NCBI GenBank assembly: GCA_026225215.1
Contig: JAMFSI010000169.1
Coordinates: forward strand, 1 to 32,076
DNA: 32,076 bases
Source: Sphingomonas palustris
GTDB taxonomy: Bacteria > Pseudomonadota > Alphaproteobacteria > Sphingomonadales > Sphingomonadaceae
Reading direction: 5' to 3'
Part shown: one piece after another, positions 22,465-30,193 of the stretch
How the letters are laid out: every line of letters begins with the position of its first letter
Numbering within the stretch: position 1 is the first letter of the stretch
Notes under the pieces: generated by a model
What the model saw: the letters and a program-made list of their open reading frames with translations, nothing else
The model's database searches: none
What the model was told of the DNA's origin: nothing
Made by a program: the position numbers and the translations under genes

Positions 22465-24933
22465 ATGATGAATGTCTTTGCGCAGTCCTTGCGTCTGCGC
22501 CGCCGTGGCTGTCAATTTCTGCTGTCCTCGGCACTGATTCTGCCTGGTGCGGCGCTGATGCCGGGCACTGCCTGGGCGGCATGTACGCCTGACTCGACCG
22601 GTAAAATCATCACCTGCGACGGCAATTCTCCTACCTATACTAATAACGGCACCAGCCTGCAGGTGACCGCCGACGGTACTTCGGTGATCGTCGCACCGTT
22701 GGTGATCGGTTCCGGCACGGCGACCGCTCCCACCACGCTCACCGTCGCCAGCGGAGGCACGATCGAGGGGGCGAACGCGGTTCCCAGCGTTCAATTCGGC
22801 GATTATGCGAATATCACCAATAATGGCACGATCACCTCGAGTGCTAGCACCTCGGGTGCAGCCGGCATCCAGGTTGGCATCAACAGTACCGTTACAAATA
22901 ACGGCACATTGACAGCAGCTGCGGGCACCCCGGCGGTATCGTTCGTGGCTGCGCCCGACGTTAGCACCAACGGCACCTTCACGAATGGTGCGACCGCGCC
23001 GGCGGCGGTAACCGGAAATATCATATTTGGTTATAATATCGGCACGAATGTCGGAACCCTCTATAACGCCTTCAATACCACGACCACGGCGACCTCGACT
23101 GCCACTTACGGCCTTGACGGCAACGTCACCGGTCAGGGCAATATGAAGATCGACAATGAAGGGCAGTGGACCGGCGCGCTGGTGCAGACCACGGTTGCCT
23201 CTGCTGGCACCACGGTTTCCTTCACCAATGGCGCCAGTGCCAATTTCACCGGCACGATTAATACTGAAGATCAAACCACGCTGGTCAACAATGCTACCGG
23301 GCTGAATCCTGCCAGCGTCGGTTACGCCATGCTGCTGGGGAACGGTTCCGCGCTCGGCACCGCGACGACGGGAAGCAGCCTCACTAATAATGGCGTGCTG
23401 ACCATCGGCAGCACGGTTGCCCCTGGATTGGTGACGGTAAACGGCAATTTCGTCCAGAGTTCCACCGGTACCTTGAACATGGCTGTCGCGGCCACCGGCA
23501 CAGTCGTCGCCGGCGCCTCTGCCCAGCCTTATAGCCAGATCTATGCGGTCGGCGGCACCGCCACCCTCGGGGGCATCTTGAACGTCAACACCGTATCGGG
23601 GTTTTTCCCGGTCGGCTCGAAATATGATCTGATCGTGGCAGATAAGGGTATCACCGGCAGTTTCAGCCAGGTGAATGTGCTTAACGCAAGCGGCGTGATC
23701 CTGCCATTTATCACCTTCGGGACCGCCGGCACCATCGTGCCTGGTACCACCGCGGGCCAAGAGTACTATGAGTTCACCGTGTCGCGCATCGGCAATTATG
23801 CGAAGGATATTGCTTCGGTTGCTACGCCCAACCAGCTCGCGGTCGCCTCCGCTTTGGGGGGGGGCGTCAGTGCCCCAGTCGTTAACGGAGTCACAACCCC
23901 TAGTGGGCTTGTCGCCATGGCTAATCTTAACCCTACAGGCCAGGAAGCGACGCTGATCGGCCAGATCGATCAGTTGACCGTTGCACAGGCACAGGGGCTG
24001 TTCGACGAGCTTTCGCCAGCCGGCCTGGTCGCTTATGCCAATGCGCTGCGCGATGAAGCCAATATTTTCGAGCGCCAGATCCAGCTGCGCATGACCGACC
24101 AGAACAGCGATCACGCCGAAGACGGCTGGTGGGGTGGTTTTAATACGCAATTCGATCTTTCGAAGAATTCGGTCGATACCTCGAAGTCGAGTCTGTTCGG
24201 CTTCAGCGGCGGCTATGACCTTAGCGGGCCGCATCATGTGTTTGGCCTCGCTGGCAATGTCATGTTCGATTCGCTGCATAATGCCGGCAGCACCCTGACC
24301 GGCCATAATCGCGATTTCGCTTTGGCAGGTTACGCCGGCTATGACCTCAGTTTGATCCATCTGACCGGCCAGGTGCAGTATAATTTCGGCCATTTGAGCA
24401 CCACGCGTAATCTGGCGCTGGGCACGATCGCCGACACCGCCACGGGCAGCGCGGCCGAGCATCTGTTCAAGGCTACCGCGACCGCCGGGATCATGCTCAA
24501 GACCGGCTCTTATACCTTCGAGCCGTTCGGCGGCATCGATTACGACAATGGCAAGATCAACAGCTTCACCGAACAAGGCGACGGTGCCGCGGCGTTGACC
24601 GTGCTGCCGATCAGCGTCAACCGTACCGATCTGCTCGCGGGTATCGCGCTGACCAAGTCCAGAGGCAAATTCCGGCCTTACCTGCGTGCTACCTTCCGCG
24701 ACGAGATCGGCGGCAACAATCGCGACTCGCTGGTGTCGGCCTATTTCGATGGCAACACCGCGACGACCTTCACCGTTACCGGTGTTGCCGCGGCCAAGCA
24801 TGAAGGCGACCTCAACGCCGGGGTGAACTGGGTGTTCGAGGATGCCGGCTCGCTGTTCGTCGGCTATCAGGGCACGATCCGCAGCGGTTATAACACGCAC
24901 GGCATCAACATGGGCATCCGGCTGGAGTTCTAA
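22465..24933 (+). CDS. Autotransporter (type Va) outer membrane protein
   Basis: An 822-residue protein with a long signal peptide (1-38, ending GTAWA before AC) and a Thr/Asn/Gly-rich passenger with many NNGT/TNNG turns typical of a beta-helix (about 39-470). A linker helix region (QIDQLTVAQAQGLFDELSPAG, shown in part) follows, then a 12-strand beta-barrel from about residue 554 (GWWGGFNTQFDLSK) to the C-terminal phenylalanine (GIRLEF), which is the BAM recognition end. Cys40 and Cys51 probably form a disulfide at the passenger start. No protease triad is visible, so adhesion or surface structure is more likely than proteolysis. It is alone, with a terminator after it. Confidence 0.88.
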   Translation: MMNVFAQSLRLRRRGCQFLLSSALILPGAALMPGTAWAACTPDSTGKIITCDGNSPTYTNNGTSLQVTADGTSVIVAPLVIGSGTATAPTTLTVASGGTIEGANAVPSVQFGDYANITNNGTITSSASTSGAAGIQVGINSTVTNNGTLTAAAGTPAVSFVAAPDVSTNGTFTNGATAPAAVTGNIIFGYNIGTNVGTLYNAFNTTTTATSTATYGLDGNVTGQGNMKIDNEGQWTGALVQTTVASAGTTVSFTNGASANFTGTINTEDQTTLVNNATGLNPASVGYAMLLGNGSALGTATTGSSLTNNGVLTIGSTVAPGLVTVNGNFVQSSTGTLNMAVAATGTVVAGASAQPYSQIYAVGGTATLGGILNVNTVSGFFPVGSKYDLIVADKGITGSFSQVNVLNASGVILPFITFGTAGTIVPGTTAGQEYYEFTVSRIGNYAKDIASVATPNQLAVASALGGGVSAPVVNGVTTPSGLVAMANLNPTGQEATLIGQIDQLTVAQAQGLFDELSPAGLVAYANALRDEANIFERQIQLRMTDQNSDHAEDGWWGGFNTQFDLSKNSVDTSKSSLFGFSGGYDLSGPHHVFGLAGNVMFDSLHNAGSTLTGHNRDFALAGYAGYDLSLIHLTGQVQYNFGHLSTTRNLALGTIADTATGSAAEHLFKATATAGIMLKTGSYTFEPFGGIDYDNGKINSFTEQGDGAAALTVLPISVNRTDLLAGIALTKSRGKFRPYLRATFRDEIGGNNRDSLVSAYFDGNTATTFTVTGVAAAKHEGDLNAGVNWVFEDAGSLFVGYQGTIRSGYNTHGINMGIRLEF

Positions 24934-24941
24934 GTACGGAT

Positions 24942-24966
24942 AGGCGGGTGACTTGGCCCGCCTTTC
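24942..24966 (+). terminator. Terminator after the autotransporter gene
   Basis: AGGCGGG pairs with CCCGCCT around an 8-nt loop, starting 9 nt after the stop and followed by TTCC. The T tract is short, so efficiency is uncertain. Confidence 0.5.
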
Positions 24967-25004
24967 CGCTATGCCGGTGCCGTCGCACCCTTCAGGAGTC
25001 AGTC

Positions 25005-25049
25005 ATGGCCCGCATCATTTCCGTCCAGACGCCAGGCCTGCCTGAATGA
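25005..25049 (+). CDS. 14-residue leader-like peptide
   Basis: ATG at 25005 has AGGAG 6 nt upstream and encodes MARIISVQTPGLPE before TGA. The stop overlaps the next ATG as ATGA. It could be a coupling leader for the 44-residue membrane peptide that follows. There is no regulatory amino-acid run, so classic attenuation is not supported. Confidence 0.4.
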   Translation: MARIISVQTPGLPE

Positions 25050-25180
25050 AGGTGGTTCCACCCGAACAGCGGGGCAGCTTGAAGGATTTCCTGCTGTTTA
25101 TGGTGAAAGTGGTCGGCCTGTTGGCCGGCCTGTTTGCCTTTGGATTGCTGATCTTCTGGCTACGGCGCTCGATCCACTAG
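25046..25180 (+). CDS. Small single-pass membrane protein (44 aa), hypothetical
   Basis: The frame encodes a polar start (MKVVPPEQRGSLKDF), one strong membrane helix (FLLFMVKVVGLLAGLFAFGL, continuing LIFW) and a basic end (LRRSIH). Its own Shine-Dalgarno is weak, but its ATG overlaps the stop of the 14-residue frame, which has a good one, suggesting translational coupling. The TAG stop is formed by the first bases of the adjoining repeat. I do not recognise the family. Confidence 0.55.
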   Translation: MKVVPPEQRGSLKDFLLFMVKVVGLLAGLFAFGLLIFWLRRSIH

Positions 25181-25254
25181 AGCGGGCAGCGTGATTTGGG
25201 AATCACGCGCACGCTCTAAGTTTTTGTTATCGCGCCGTTTAAGGCGAAGCTCTA
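25178..25254. repeat. Palindromic intergenic repeat, copy 1, acting as terminator
   Basis: The unit starts TAGAGCGGGCAGCG and ends GCTCTA. Inside, TAGAGCG...CGTGATT pairs with AATCACG...CGCTCTA (25178-25218), followed by AGTTTTTG, a good intrinsic terminator on the plus strand. It shares the order and most bases of copy 2 at 27511-27613 but lacks about 26 internal bases. Its outer TAG on each strand is the stop codon of the flanking gene (25178-25180 plus; 25254-25252 minus). Confidence 0.8.
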
Positions 25255-27126
25255 AACCTTTTCGACCTGCGCCTCGAGCGCTTCGCTGGCCGTCAGCCAA
25301 TCCGCCTCGGCTAGCCCGACCTGAGTTGCTACTTCGGCGCGGCGCTGGCTGAGCGCGCTCATCGTCAGCTTGGCGTAGTCGGCGCGCGCATTCGCCGGAT
25401 CGAACATCGCCCGGTCGAGGTCGGACAGTTGCGCTTGTAACCGCGCCAAGGCCGTCTCGGTCTCGCTGACCGCTTGCTTCAACCGGCGCGCTTCTTCGCG
25501 CGCGGCGGCAGCGGCCTTCTTGTCGAGCTTCGGGCCTTTCGCACCCTTGCCGTCACCCTTGGGCTGATTACGACCCAGCACGAAGTCGATGTAATCCTCC
25601 ATGCTACCGCTATATTCGACGGCGGTGCCATGATCGACCAGCACCAGCCGATCGGCAGTCAATTCGACCATGTGGCGATCGTGGCTGATCAGGATCACCG
25701 CGCCGTCATAAGCATTGAGCGCCTGCACCAGCGCTTCACGGGCATCGACGTCAAGGTGGTTAGTCGGCTCGTCGAGGATCAGCAGATGCGGGGCATCGCG
25801 CGTTACCAGCGCCAGCGCCAGTCGCGCCCGCTCGCCGCCCGACAGCGTGCCGAGCAGCGCAGTGGCGCGATTGCCCGAAAAGCCGAAGCGACCAAGCTGT
25901 GCACGCACCGCGGCCGGCGTCTTGTTCGGCATCGCCCGGGTCATATGCTCCAGCGGCGTGGCATCCCCGGCCAACTCTTCCACCTGATATTGGGTGAAAT
26001 AACCGATCTGGAGCTTGCCCGCCGCGTGAATCTCCCCCTCCATCGCCGGCAATTGCGCTGCCAGCAGCCGCGCCAGCGTAGTCTTGCCGTTGCCGTTGCG
26101 GCCGAGCAGCGCGATGCGGTCATCGGGATCGATGCGCAGATTGAGCCGCTGGAGCACGGGTTTTTCGCCATAGCCGACGGCAGCCAGATCGAGCGTGATC
26201 AGCGGCGGGCGCAATTCGCTGGGGCTGGGGAAATCGAAGCTCAGCGTCGGATCATCGACCAGCGCCGCGATCGGCTGCATCTTGGCCAGCATCTTGGCCC
26301 GCGATTGCGCTTGTTTGGCGGTCGAAGCGCGGGCGCTGTTGCGTGCGACATAATCCTGGAGCCGCGCGCGCTGGGCATCCTGCGAGGCCTTGGCAGCGGC
26401 GAGTTGCGCCGCGCGTTCGGCGCGCTGGCGCTCGAAACTGTCGTAGCCGCCCGGATAGAGCGTCAGCTTGCCGCCTTGCAGATGGAGAATATTATCGACG
26501 ACATTGTTCAGCAGGTCGCGCTCATGGCTGATCACGATCAGCGTGCCGGGATAGCTCTTGAGGAAATTCTCCAGCCATAGCGTCGCTTCGAGGTCGAGGT
26601 GGTTCGAGGGCTCGTCGAGCAGCAGCACGTCGGGCTGCGAAAACAGCAGCGCGGCCAGGGCGACGCGCATCTTCCAGCCGCCGGAAAAACTGTCGAGCGG
26701 CTGGCCCTGCATCACCTCGTCGAAGCCCAGCCCGATCAGGATGCGCGCGGCCCGGCTGGGCGCACTATAGGCATCGATCGCCAGCAGCCGGTCGTGAAGA
26801 TCGCCCAGTCGATGCGGATCGACGCAATGCTCGGCCTCCTCCATCAGCTCGGCACGCTCGATATCGGCGGCCAGCACGGTGTCGAACGGGGTGGCGGTGC
26901 CGGCAGGGGCTTCCTGCGCGATATAGCCTAGACGAGTACGGCGCGGCATCTCGATTTCGCCCTCATCAGGGTCGATCTGGCCGATCATCACCTTCATCAG
27001 CGTCGACTTGCCCGCGCCGTTACGCCCGATCAGCCCAACGCGACCCCCCGGCGGAACGGTGGCGGCGGCGCGATCGAGAATGGTGCGGCCGCCGAGGCGC
27101 ACAGTGATGGCATTAATGGTGAGCAT
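25252..27126 (-). CDS. ABC-F family ATP-binding protein (Uup/YheS-like)
   Basis: A 624-residue soluble protein with two ABC domains and no membrane part. Domain 1 has Walker A GRNGAGKS (34-41), signature FSGGWKMRVALA and LLLDEPSNHLDLEA. The interdomain linker (YVARNSARASTAKQAQSRAK) is the helical arm that reaches the ribosomal P site. Domain 2 has GRNGNGKTT, LSGGERARLALA and LILDEPTNHLDVDA. A Lys/Ala-rich coiled coil (about 530-620) closes the protein. ABC-F proteins act on ribosomes as translation factors rather than transporters; the housekeeping Uup/YheS type is more likely than drug resistance. It appears monocistronic. Confidence 0.92.
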   Translation of the reverse strand: MLTINAITVRLGGRTILDRAAATVPPGGRVGLIGRNGAGKSTLMKVMIGQIDPDEGEIEMPRRTRLGYIAQEAPAGTATPFDTVLAADIERAELMEEAEHCVDPHRLGDLHDRLLAIDAYSAPSRAARILIGLGFDEVMQGQPLDSFSGGWKMRVALAALLFSQPDVLLLDEPSNHLDLEATLWLENFLKSYPGTLIVISHERDLLNNVVDNILHLQGGKLTLYPGGYDSFERQRAERAAQLAAAKASQDAQRARLQDYVARNSARASTAKQAQSRAKMLAKMQPIAALVDDPTLSFDFPSPSELRPPLITLDLAAVGYGEKPVLQRLNLRIDPDDRIALLGRNGNGKTTLARLLAAQLPAMEGEIHAAGKLQIGYFTQYQVEELAGDATPLEHMTRAMPNKTPAAVRAQLGRFGFSGNRATALLGTLSGGERARLALALVTRDAPHLLILDEPTNHLDVDAREALVQALNAYDGAVILISHDRHMVELTADRLVLVDHGTAVEYSGSMEDYIDFVLGRNQPKGDGKGAKGPKLDKKAAAAAREEARRLKQAVSETETALARLQAQLSDLDRAMFDPANARADYAKLTMSALSQRRAEVATQVGLAEADWLTASEALEAQVEKV

Positions 27127-27309
27127 GGCCGCGCGCCTAGAGGGATTCCAAGGGAAAGGGAACCTTCCACGGCTCGGGAACCGTCAGGTCTGCGCGATTT
27201 GACCCCCTCCCAGCGCCCGGCGAAACATTAAGCGCTGTGGTTGCTTAGCAATTTATTTTCTTTTCATACGTAGTTTGCCTGATCTCAACTGGTTTTCGCG
27301 GAGCCACGC

Positions 27310-27513
27310 ATGCCTAAGTATCGACCAAAGTTCAGTTCACCGATCCGTCGACTTGCCGATGATCAACGGGGCGCCACGGCCATCGAATATGGACTGATTG
27401 CAGCGCTGATCGCCGTCGCTGCGATCACCGCCATGCGCGGTTTGGGCGGCCAGTTGAAATCCACCTTCAACACGACGTCCAGCGCGATGAGCTCGGGCAA
27501 CGCTGGCGCTTAA
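27310..27513 (+). CDS. Flp/Fap family type IVb pilin
   Basis: A 67-residue prepilin. After a basic leader (MPKYRPKFSSPIRRLADDQR), the prepilin peptidase site is Gly21/Ala22, followed by the Flp motif ATAIEYGLIAALIAVAAI with Glu at +5 and Tyr at +6 of the mature chain. The short polar tail (KSTFNTTSSAMSSGNAGA) is typical. Flp pilins build Tad pili for surface adhesion. No tad/cpa assembly genes occur in this window, so this copy is either an orphan or served from another locus. GGAG precedes the ATG. The stop is the first base triplet of the repeat that follows. Confidence 0.93.
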   Translation: MPKYRPKFSSPIRRLADDQRGATAIEYGLIAALIAVAAITAMRGLGGQLKSTFNTTSSAMSSGNAGA

Positions 27514-27613
27514 AGCGGGCAGCGTGAAATGTGAATCACGCTGCCGTTCTAAATTTTTGTTGTCGCATCGTTTAATGCGAAAACCGGTGCCCACTTTTTC
27601 GCACGATGCTCTA
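27511..27613. repeat. Palindromic intergenic repeat, copy 2, acting as terminator
   Basis: It starts TAAAGCGGGCAGCG and ends GCTCTA. GGCAGCGTGA (27518-27527) pairs with TCACGCTGCC (27536-27545), followed by GTTCTAAATTTTTG, an intrinsic terminator shape. A second stem TGCGAAAA/TTTTCGCA (27576-27583, 27596-27603) encloses the CCGGTGCCCAC core seen in many alphaproteobacterial repeats. The first TAA is the pilin stop codon. It occupies the left part of the 322-nt gap 27514-27835. Confidence 0.8.
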
Positions 27614-27632
27614 GCCATCGAGGATGTTACAA

Positions 27633-27655
27633 GCCCAGGCGCTGTTCGCCTGGGC
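27633..27655. repeat. Perfect 9-bp hairpin in the gap before the oxygenase gene
   Basis: GCCCAGGCG pairs with CGCCTGGGC around CTGTT, without a T tract. A smaller CGCCAA/TTGGCG hairpin follows at 27711-27724. I see no gene between 27514 and 27835 and no confident promoter. Confidence 0.5.
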
Positions 27656-27835
27656 ACACCTCTTCCATTGCACCCTCCATCGCGAGAGCGTTTGCTTTGT
27701 GGGGCGCAAACCGCCAAACTTGGCGCTTGAGCTTGAGGCTGAGACTCATCGGTCCAGCCCTGAGCTTCCCGTTTGAGTTTAGTCAGGGCGGCGTGCGCTG
27801 CATCTGACTGTCGTGGCATCGGTTGGGAGATGACG

Positions 27836-29248
27836 ATGAATAAGCAGGTCAATATCCGCGTCGAGGATCTGGAAGGGGCGGTGACTTATCCCACTGACGC
27901 TTTCCTCTCGCGCGAATATCTGGAGGCCGAGAAGCATTTGCTGTGGCCCAGGGTCTGGCAAATGGCCGAGCGCGTCGAGGATATTCCCGCGGTCGGCGAC
28001 TGGTTCACTTATAACGTTGCCGATGATTCGATCATTGTCATCCGCGTCGCCGAAGGTACTGCGCCCGGCGCGATCAAGGCGTTCCACAATGTCTGCCCGC
28101 ATCGCGGCCGCCAATTGGTCGATACGCCGCCGGGCGTTCACAGCGTGCGCGGCCATAACCGCAAGTCGTTCGTCTGCGGTTTCCACGGCTGGACCTTCAA
28201 TGCGCTCGGGGAGAACACCTATATCCTCGACCCGCAGGATTGGGGCGGCGCACTGAATCCGGAATGCACCTCGCTGAGCCCGGTCAAGCTCGATGTCTGG
28301 GGCGGCTGGATCTTCATCAACATGGATCTGGATGCCGAGCCGCTGCTCGATTTTCTCGGTGATGCCGCGCGTATTCTCAGCCATTTCGAATTCGAGAAGA
28401 TGCGCTACAAATGGCGCAAATGGACGGTCTATCCGTGCAATTGGAAGACCGGGCTGGAAGCCTTCATGGAGCCTTACCATGTCGCCGGCACCCATACTCA
28501 GCTGCTCGCTTATGGCGATTATTACGCCTATTCGAAGGCCTATGGGATGCACGGGGTCAGTGGCTTCGATCAGCGCGATCCGCAATTCAAGATGAGCGAA
28601 TCCTCGACCGTCACTCGTGCCGGCAAGGGCGAAGACCCGCGCCTATCGACGTATCAGCTGATCCGCGAGAATTACGAGACGCTGAATTACGCCGCCTCGA
28701 CCGAAACGCTGGTCAATGCCGCGAGCCGATTGGTCGCAGAACTGCCCGAGGGCACGCCTGCGGGTGATGTGATCGCGCATTGGATGAAATCGGCCAAGGC
28801 CGACGATGCCGCACGCGGGGTGATCTGGCCGGAAATTCCGCCCGAAATTCTGGCCGAAGCCGGTCTCGCCTGGCATGTCTTCCCGAATATGAGCGTGCTG
28901 CAAGGCGTGACTTTCGCGCTGTGCTATCGCTCGCGACCGTTCGGTGACGACCCCAACCAATGCATCTTCGAAAGCTATGCGATCGAGCGCTATCCCGAAG
29001 GCGGCGAGCCCAGGACCGAGTGGGAAGAATCCGAACCGACCGCCGAGAACTGGGGCTCGGTGCTGGCGCAGGACTTCTCGAACATGGCCTGGGTGCAGCG
29101 CGGCATGAAGAGCCACGGCTTCCGCGGGCCGCTGCCGAACCCGCATCAGGAACGCAAGGTCACCAATTTCCACCGCAATCTGGCGGACATCATGGGGCGC
29201 GGCACACCGAGCGTGATCGCCAGGAAGCCGGAAACCCAACCGGCATAG
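27836..29248 (+). CDS. Rieske non-heme iron ring-hydroxylating oxygenase, alpha subunit
   Basis: A 470-residue terminal oxygenase component, which activates O2 to hydroxylate or dealkylate a substrate. The N-terminal Rieske domain binds [2Fe-2S] with Cys87-P-His89 and Cys114-G-F-His117; the 24 residues between the pairs are more than the usual 15-18. The catalytic domain has the mononuclear iron site His215, His220 (EPYHVAGTH) and Asp413 (LAQDFSNM). Glu212 occupies the place of the bridging Asp between the two iron centres. No ferredoxin, reductase or beta subunit is adjacent. ATG 27836 has GGAG 6 nt upstream; ATG 27830 is possible. The substrate is unknown. Confidence 0.9.
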   Translation: MNKQVNIRVEDLEGAVTYPTDAFLSREYLEAEKHLLWPRVWQMAERVEDIPAVGDWFTYNVADDSIIVIRVAEGTAPGAIKAFHNVCPHRGRQLVDTPPGVHSVRGHNRKSFVCGFHGWTFNALGENTYILDPQDWGGALNPECTSLSPVKLDVWGGWIFINMDLDAEPLLDFLGDAARILSHFEFEKMRYKWRKWTVYPCNWKTGLEAFMEPYHVAGTHTQLLAYGDYYAYSKAYGMHGVSGFDQRDPQFKMSESSTVTRAGKGEDPRLSTYQLIRENYETLNYAASTETLVNAASRLVAELPEGTPAGDVIAHWMKSAKADDAARGVIWPEIPPEILAEAGLAWHVFPNMSVLQGVTFALCYRSRPFGDDPNQCIFESYAIERYPEGGEPRTEWEESEPTAENWGSVLAQDFSNMAWVQRGMKSHGFRGPLPNPHQERKVTNFHRNLADIMGRGTPSVIARKPETQPA

Positions 29249-29255
29249 GACTGAT

Positions 29256-30092
29256 CTACGGCGTTACGGGCATCTTCGGGTGCCCGAAGTCGCCCGCCGC
29301 CACTGCTTCGATCTTGGCCTGGATATAGGCATCGGGATCGGCGGCGTGGCGGCGCAGGATTTCCCAGGCCTCGTCATGGGTCGGAATGATCACGCGGTCG
29401 GCTGCCATGCCTTCGGCCAGCGTCACTGCGACCTGTTCGGCGCGCAGCACGGTCAATCCGGAGCCCGGGCCCTGCATCACGAGATTGGCCGACCATTGCT
29501 TCATGCCGTCCGCGACATTGGTCATCACCGGGCCTGGGCACAGACAGGACACACGGATGCCTTGCGGATGCAGATAGAGCGCCAGCGATTCCGACAAGGC
29601 GATTACTGCCGCTTTGCTGGCGACATAGGGCATGCGCGTCGTCGCATAGGGAAACAGCCCGGCAAACGACGCCGTATTGACGATATGACCACGCCCGCGC
29701 GCGAGTAATTTCGGCAGCCACACCGCGTTGGAGCGCACCACCGACATCAGGTTCAAGCTGAAAATGCGCTCCCACTCACCGATCGGCACATCCTCGGGAT
29801 TGCCGTTCATGATTGCGCCGACATTGTTCATGACGATATCGATATCGCCCAGCGCGATTTCGGCGCCGACCGCAGCTTCGCGGACCGAAGTGTCGCTGGT
29901 GACATCGCAGCGCAGCGCCACCGCCTGACCGCCTGCCGCGCAGATCGTCGCAGCCGTTTCCTGCGCACCGGCCAGATCGATATCCGCCACCGCCACCTGT
30001 GCGCCCCGCCGGGCAAATTCCTGAGCCACCGCGCGACCGATACCCTTGGCAGCACCGTAGATCAGGGCATTGGCATTGGTAAATTTGGTCAC
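29256..30092 (-). CDS. Short-chain dehydrogenase/reductase (classical SDR)
   Basis: A 278-residue NAD(P)-dependent oxidoreductase. The cofactor loop is YGAAKGIGR (12-20, with Tyr in place of the usual Thr), and Asp37 after strand 2 favours NAD(H). NNVG (89-92) and the catalytic Ser142, Tyr156 and Lys160 (NTASFAG, YVASK) are intact. The C-terminal extension of about 60 residues (VIIPTHDEAWEILRRHAADP) probably shapes the substrate pocket. The start is GTG with GGGAG about 8 nt upstream. It is convergent with the Rieske gene (7 nt between stops), so not in one operon, but the two may serve the same degradative route. Confidence 0.9.
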   Translation of the reverse strand: MTKFTNANALIYGAAKGIGRAVAQEFARRGAQVAVADIDLAGAQETAATICAAGGQAVALRCDVTSDTSVREAAVGAEIALGDIDIVMNNVGAIMNGNPEDVPIGEWERIFSLNLMSVVRSNAVWLPKLLARGRGHIVNTASFAGLFPYATTRMPYVASKAAVIALSESLALYLHPQGIRVSCLCPGPVMTNVADGMKQWSANLVMQGPGSGLTVLRAEQVAVTLAEGMAADRVIIPTHDEAWEILRRHAADPDAYIQAKIEAVAAGDFGHPKMPVTP

Positions 30093-30143
30093 GGTATGAT
30101 CTCCCGATTGGCATCCTAGTCTAGAATTTTTGCATAACGCCTT

Positions 30144-30185
30144 GTGTTGCTGATTAGCAACACTATCTCCTGCGCAACAGGAGAT
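30144..30185 (+). promoter_or_regulatory. clpB leader with two hairpins, second masking the ribosome binding site
   Basis: GTGTTGCT (30144-30151) pairs perfectly with AGCAACAC (30156-30163) around GATT. Immediately after, ATCTCCTG (30165-30172) pairs perfectly with CAGGAGAT (30178-30185), which contains the AGGAG Shine-Dalgarno of clpB. TAGAAT at 30122-30127 could be a -10 box that would include both hairpins in the mRNA; CTTGTG at 30141 could instead be a heat-shock -35, which would start transcription inside them. Confidence 0.5.
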
Positions 30186-30193
30186 GTGCCCAG

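Noticed and set aside
22393..24900. An 835-codon frame antisense to the autotransporter
   Set aside because: Its length is striking, but composition is Arg/Gly/Ile-rich and featureless, while the plus strand has a signal peptide, beta-barrel and C-terminal Phe.
30141..30163. CIRCE element (HrcA operator) before clpB
   Set aside because: The inverted repeat GTGTTGCT/AGCAACAC has a 4-nt spacer and does not match the TTAGCACTC-N9-GAGTGCTAA consensus.
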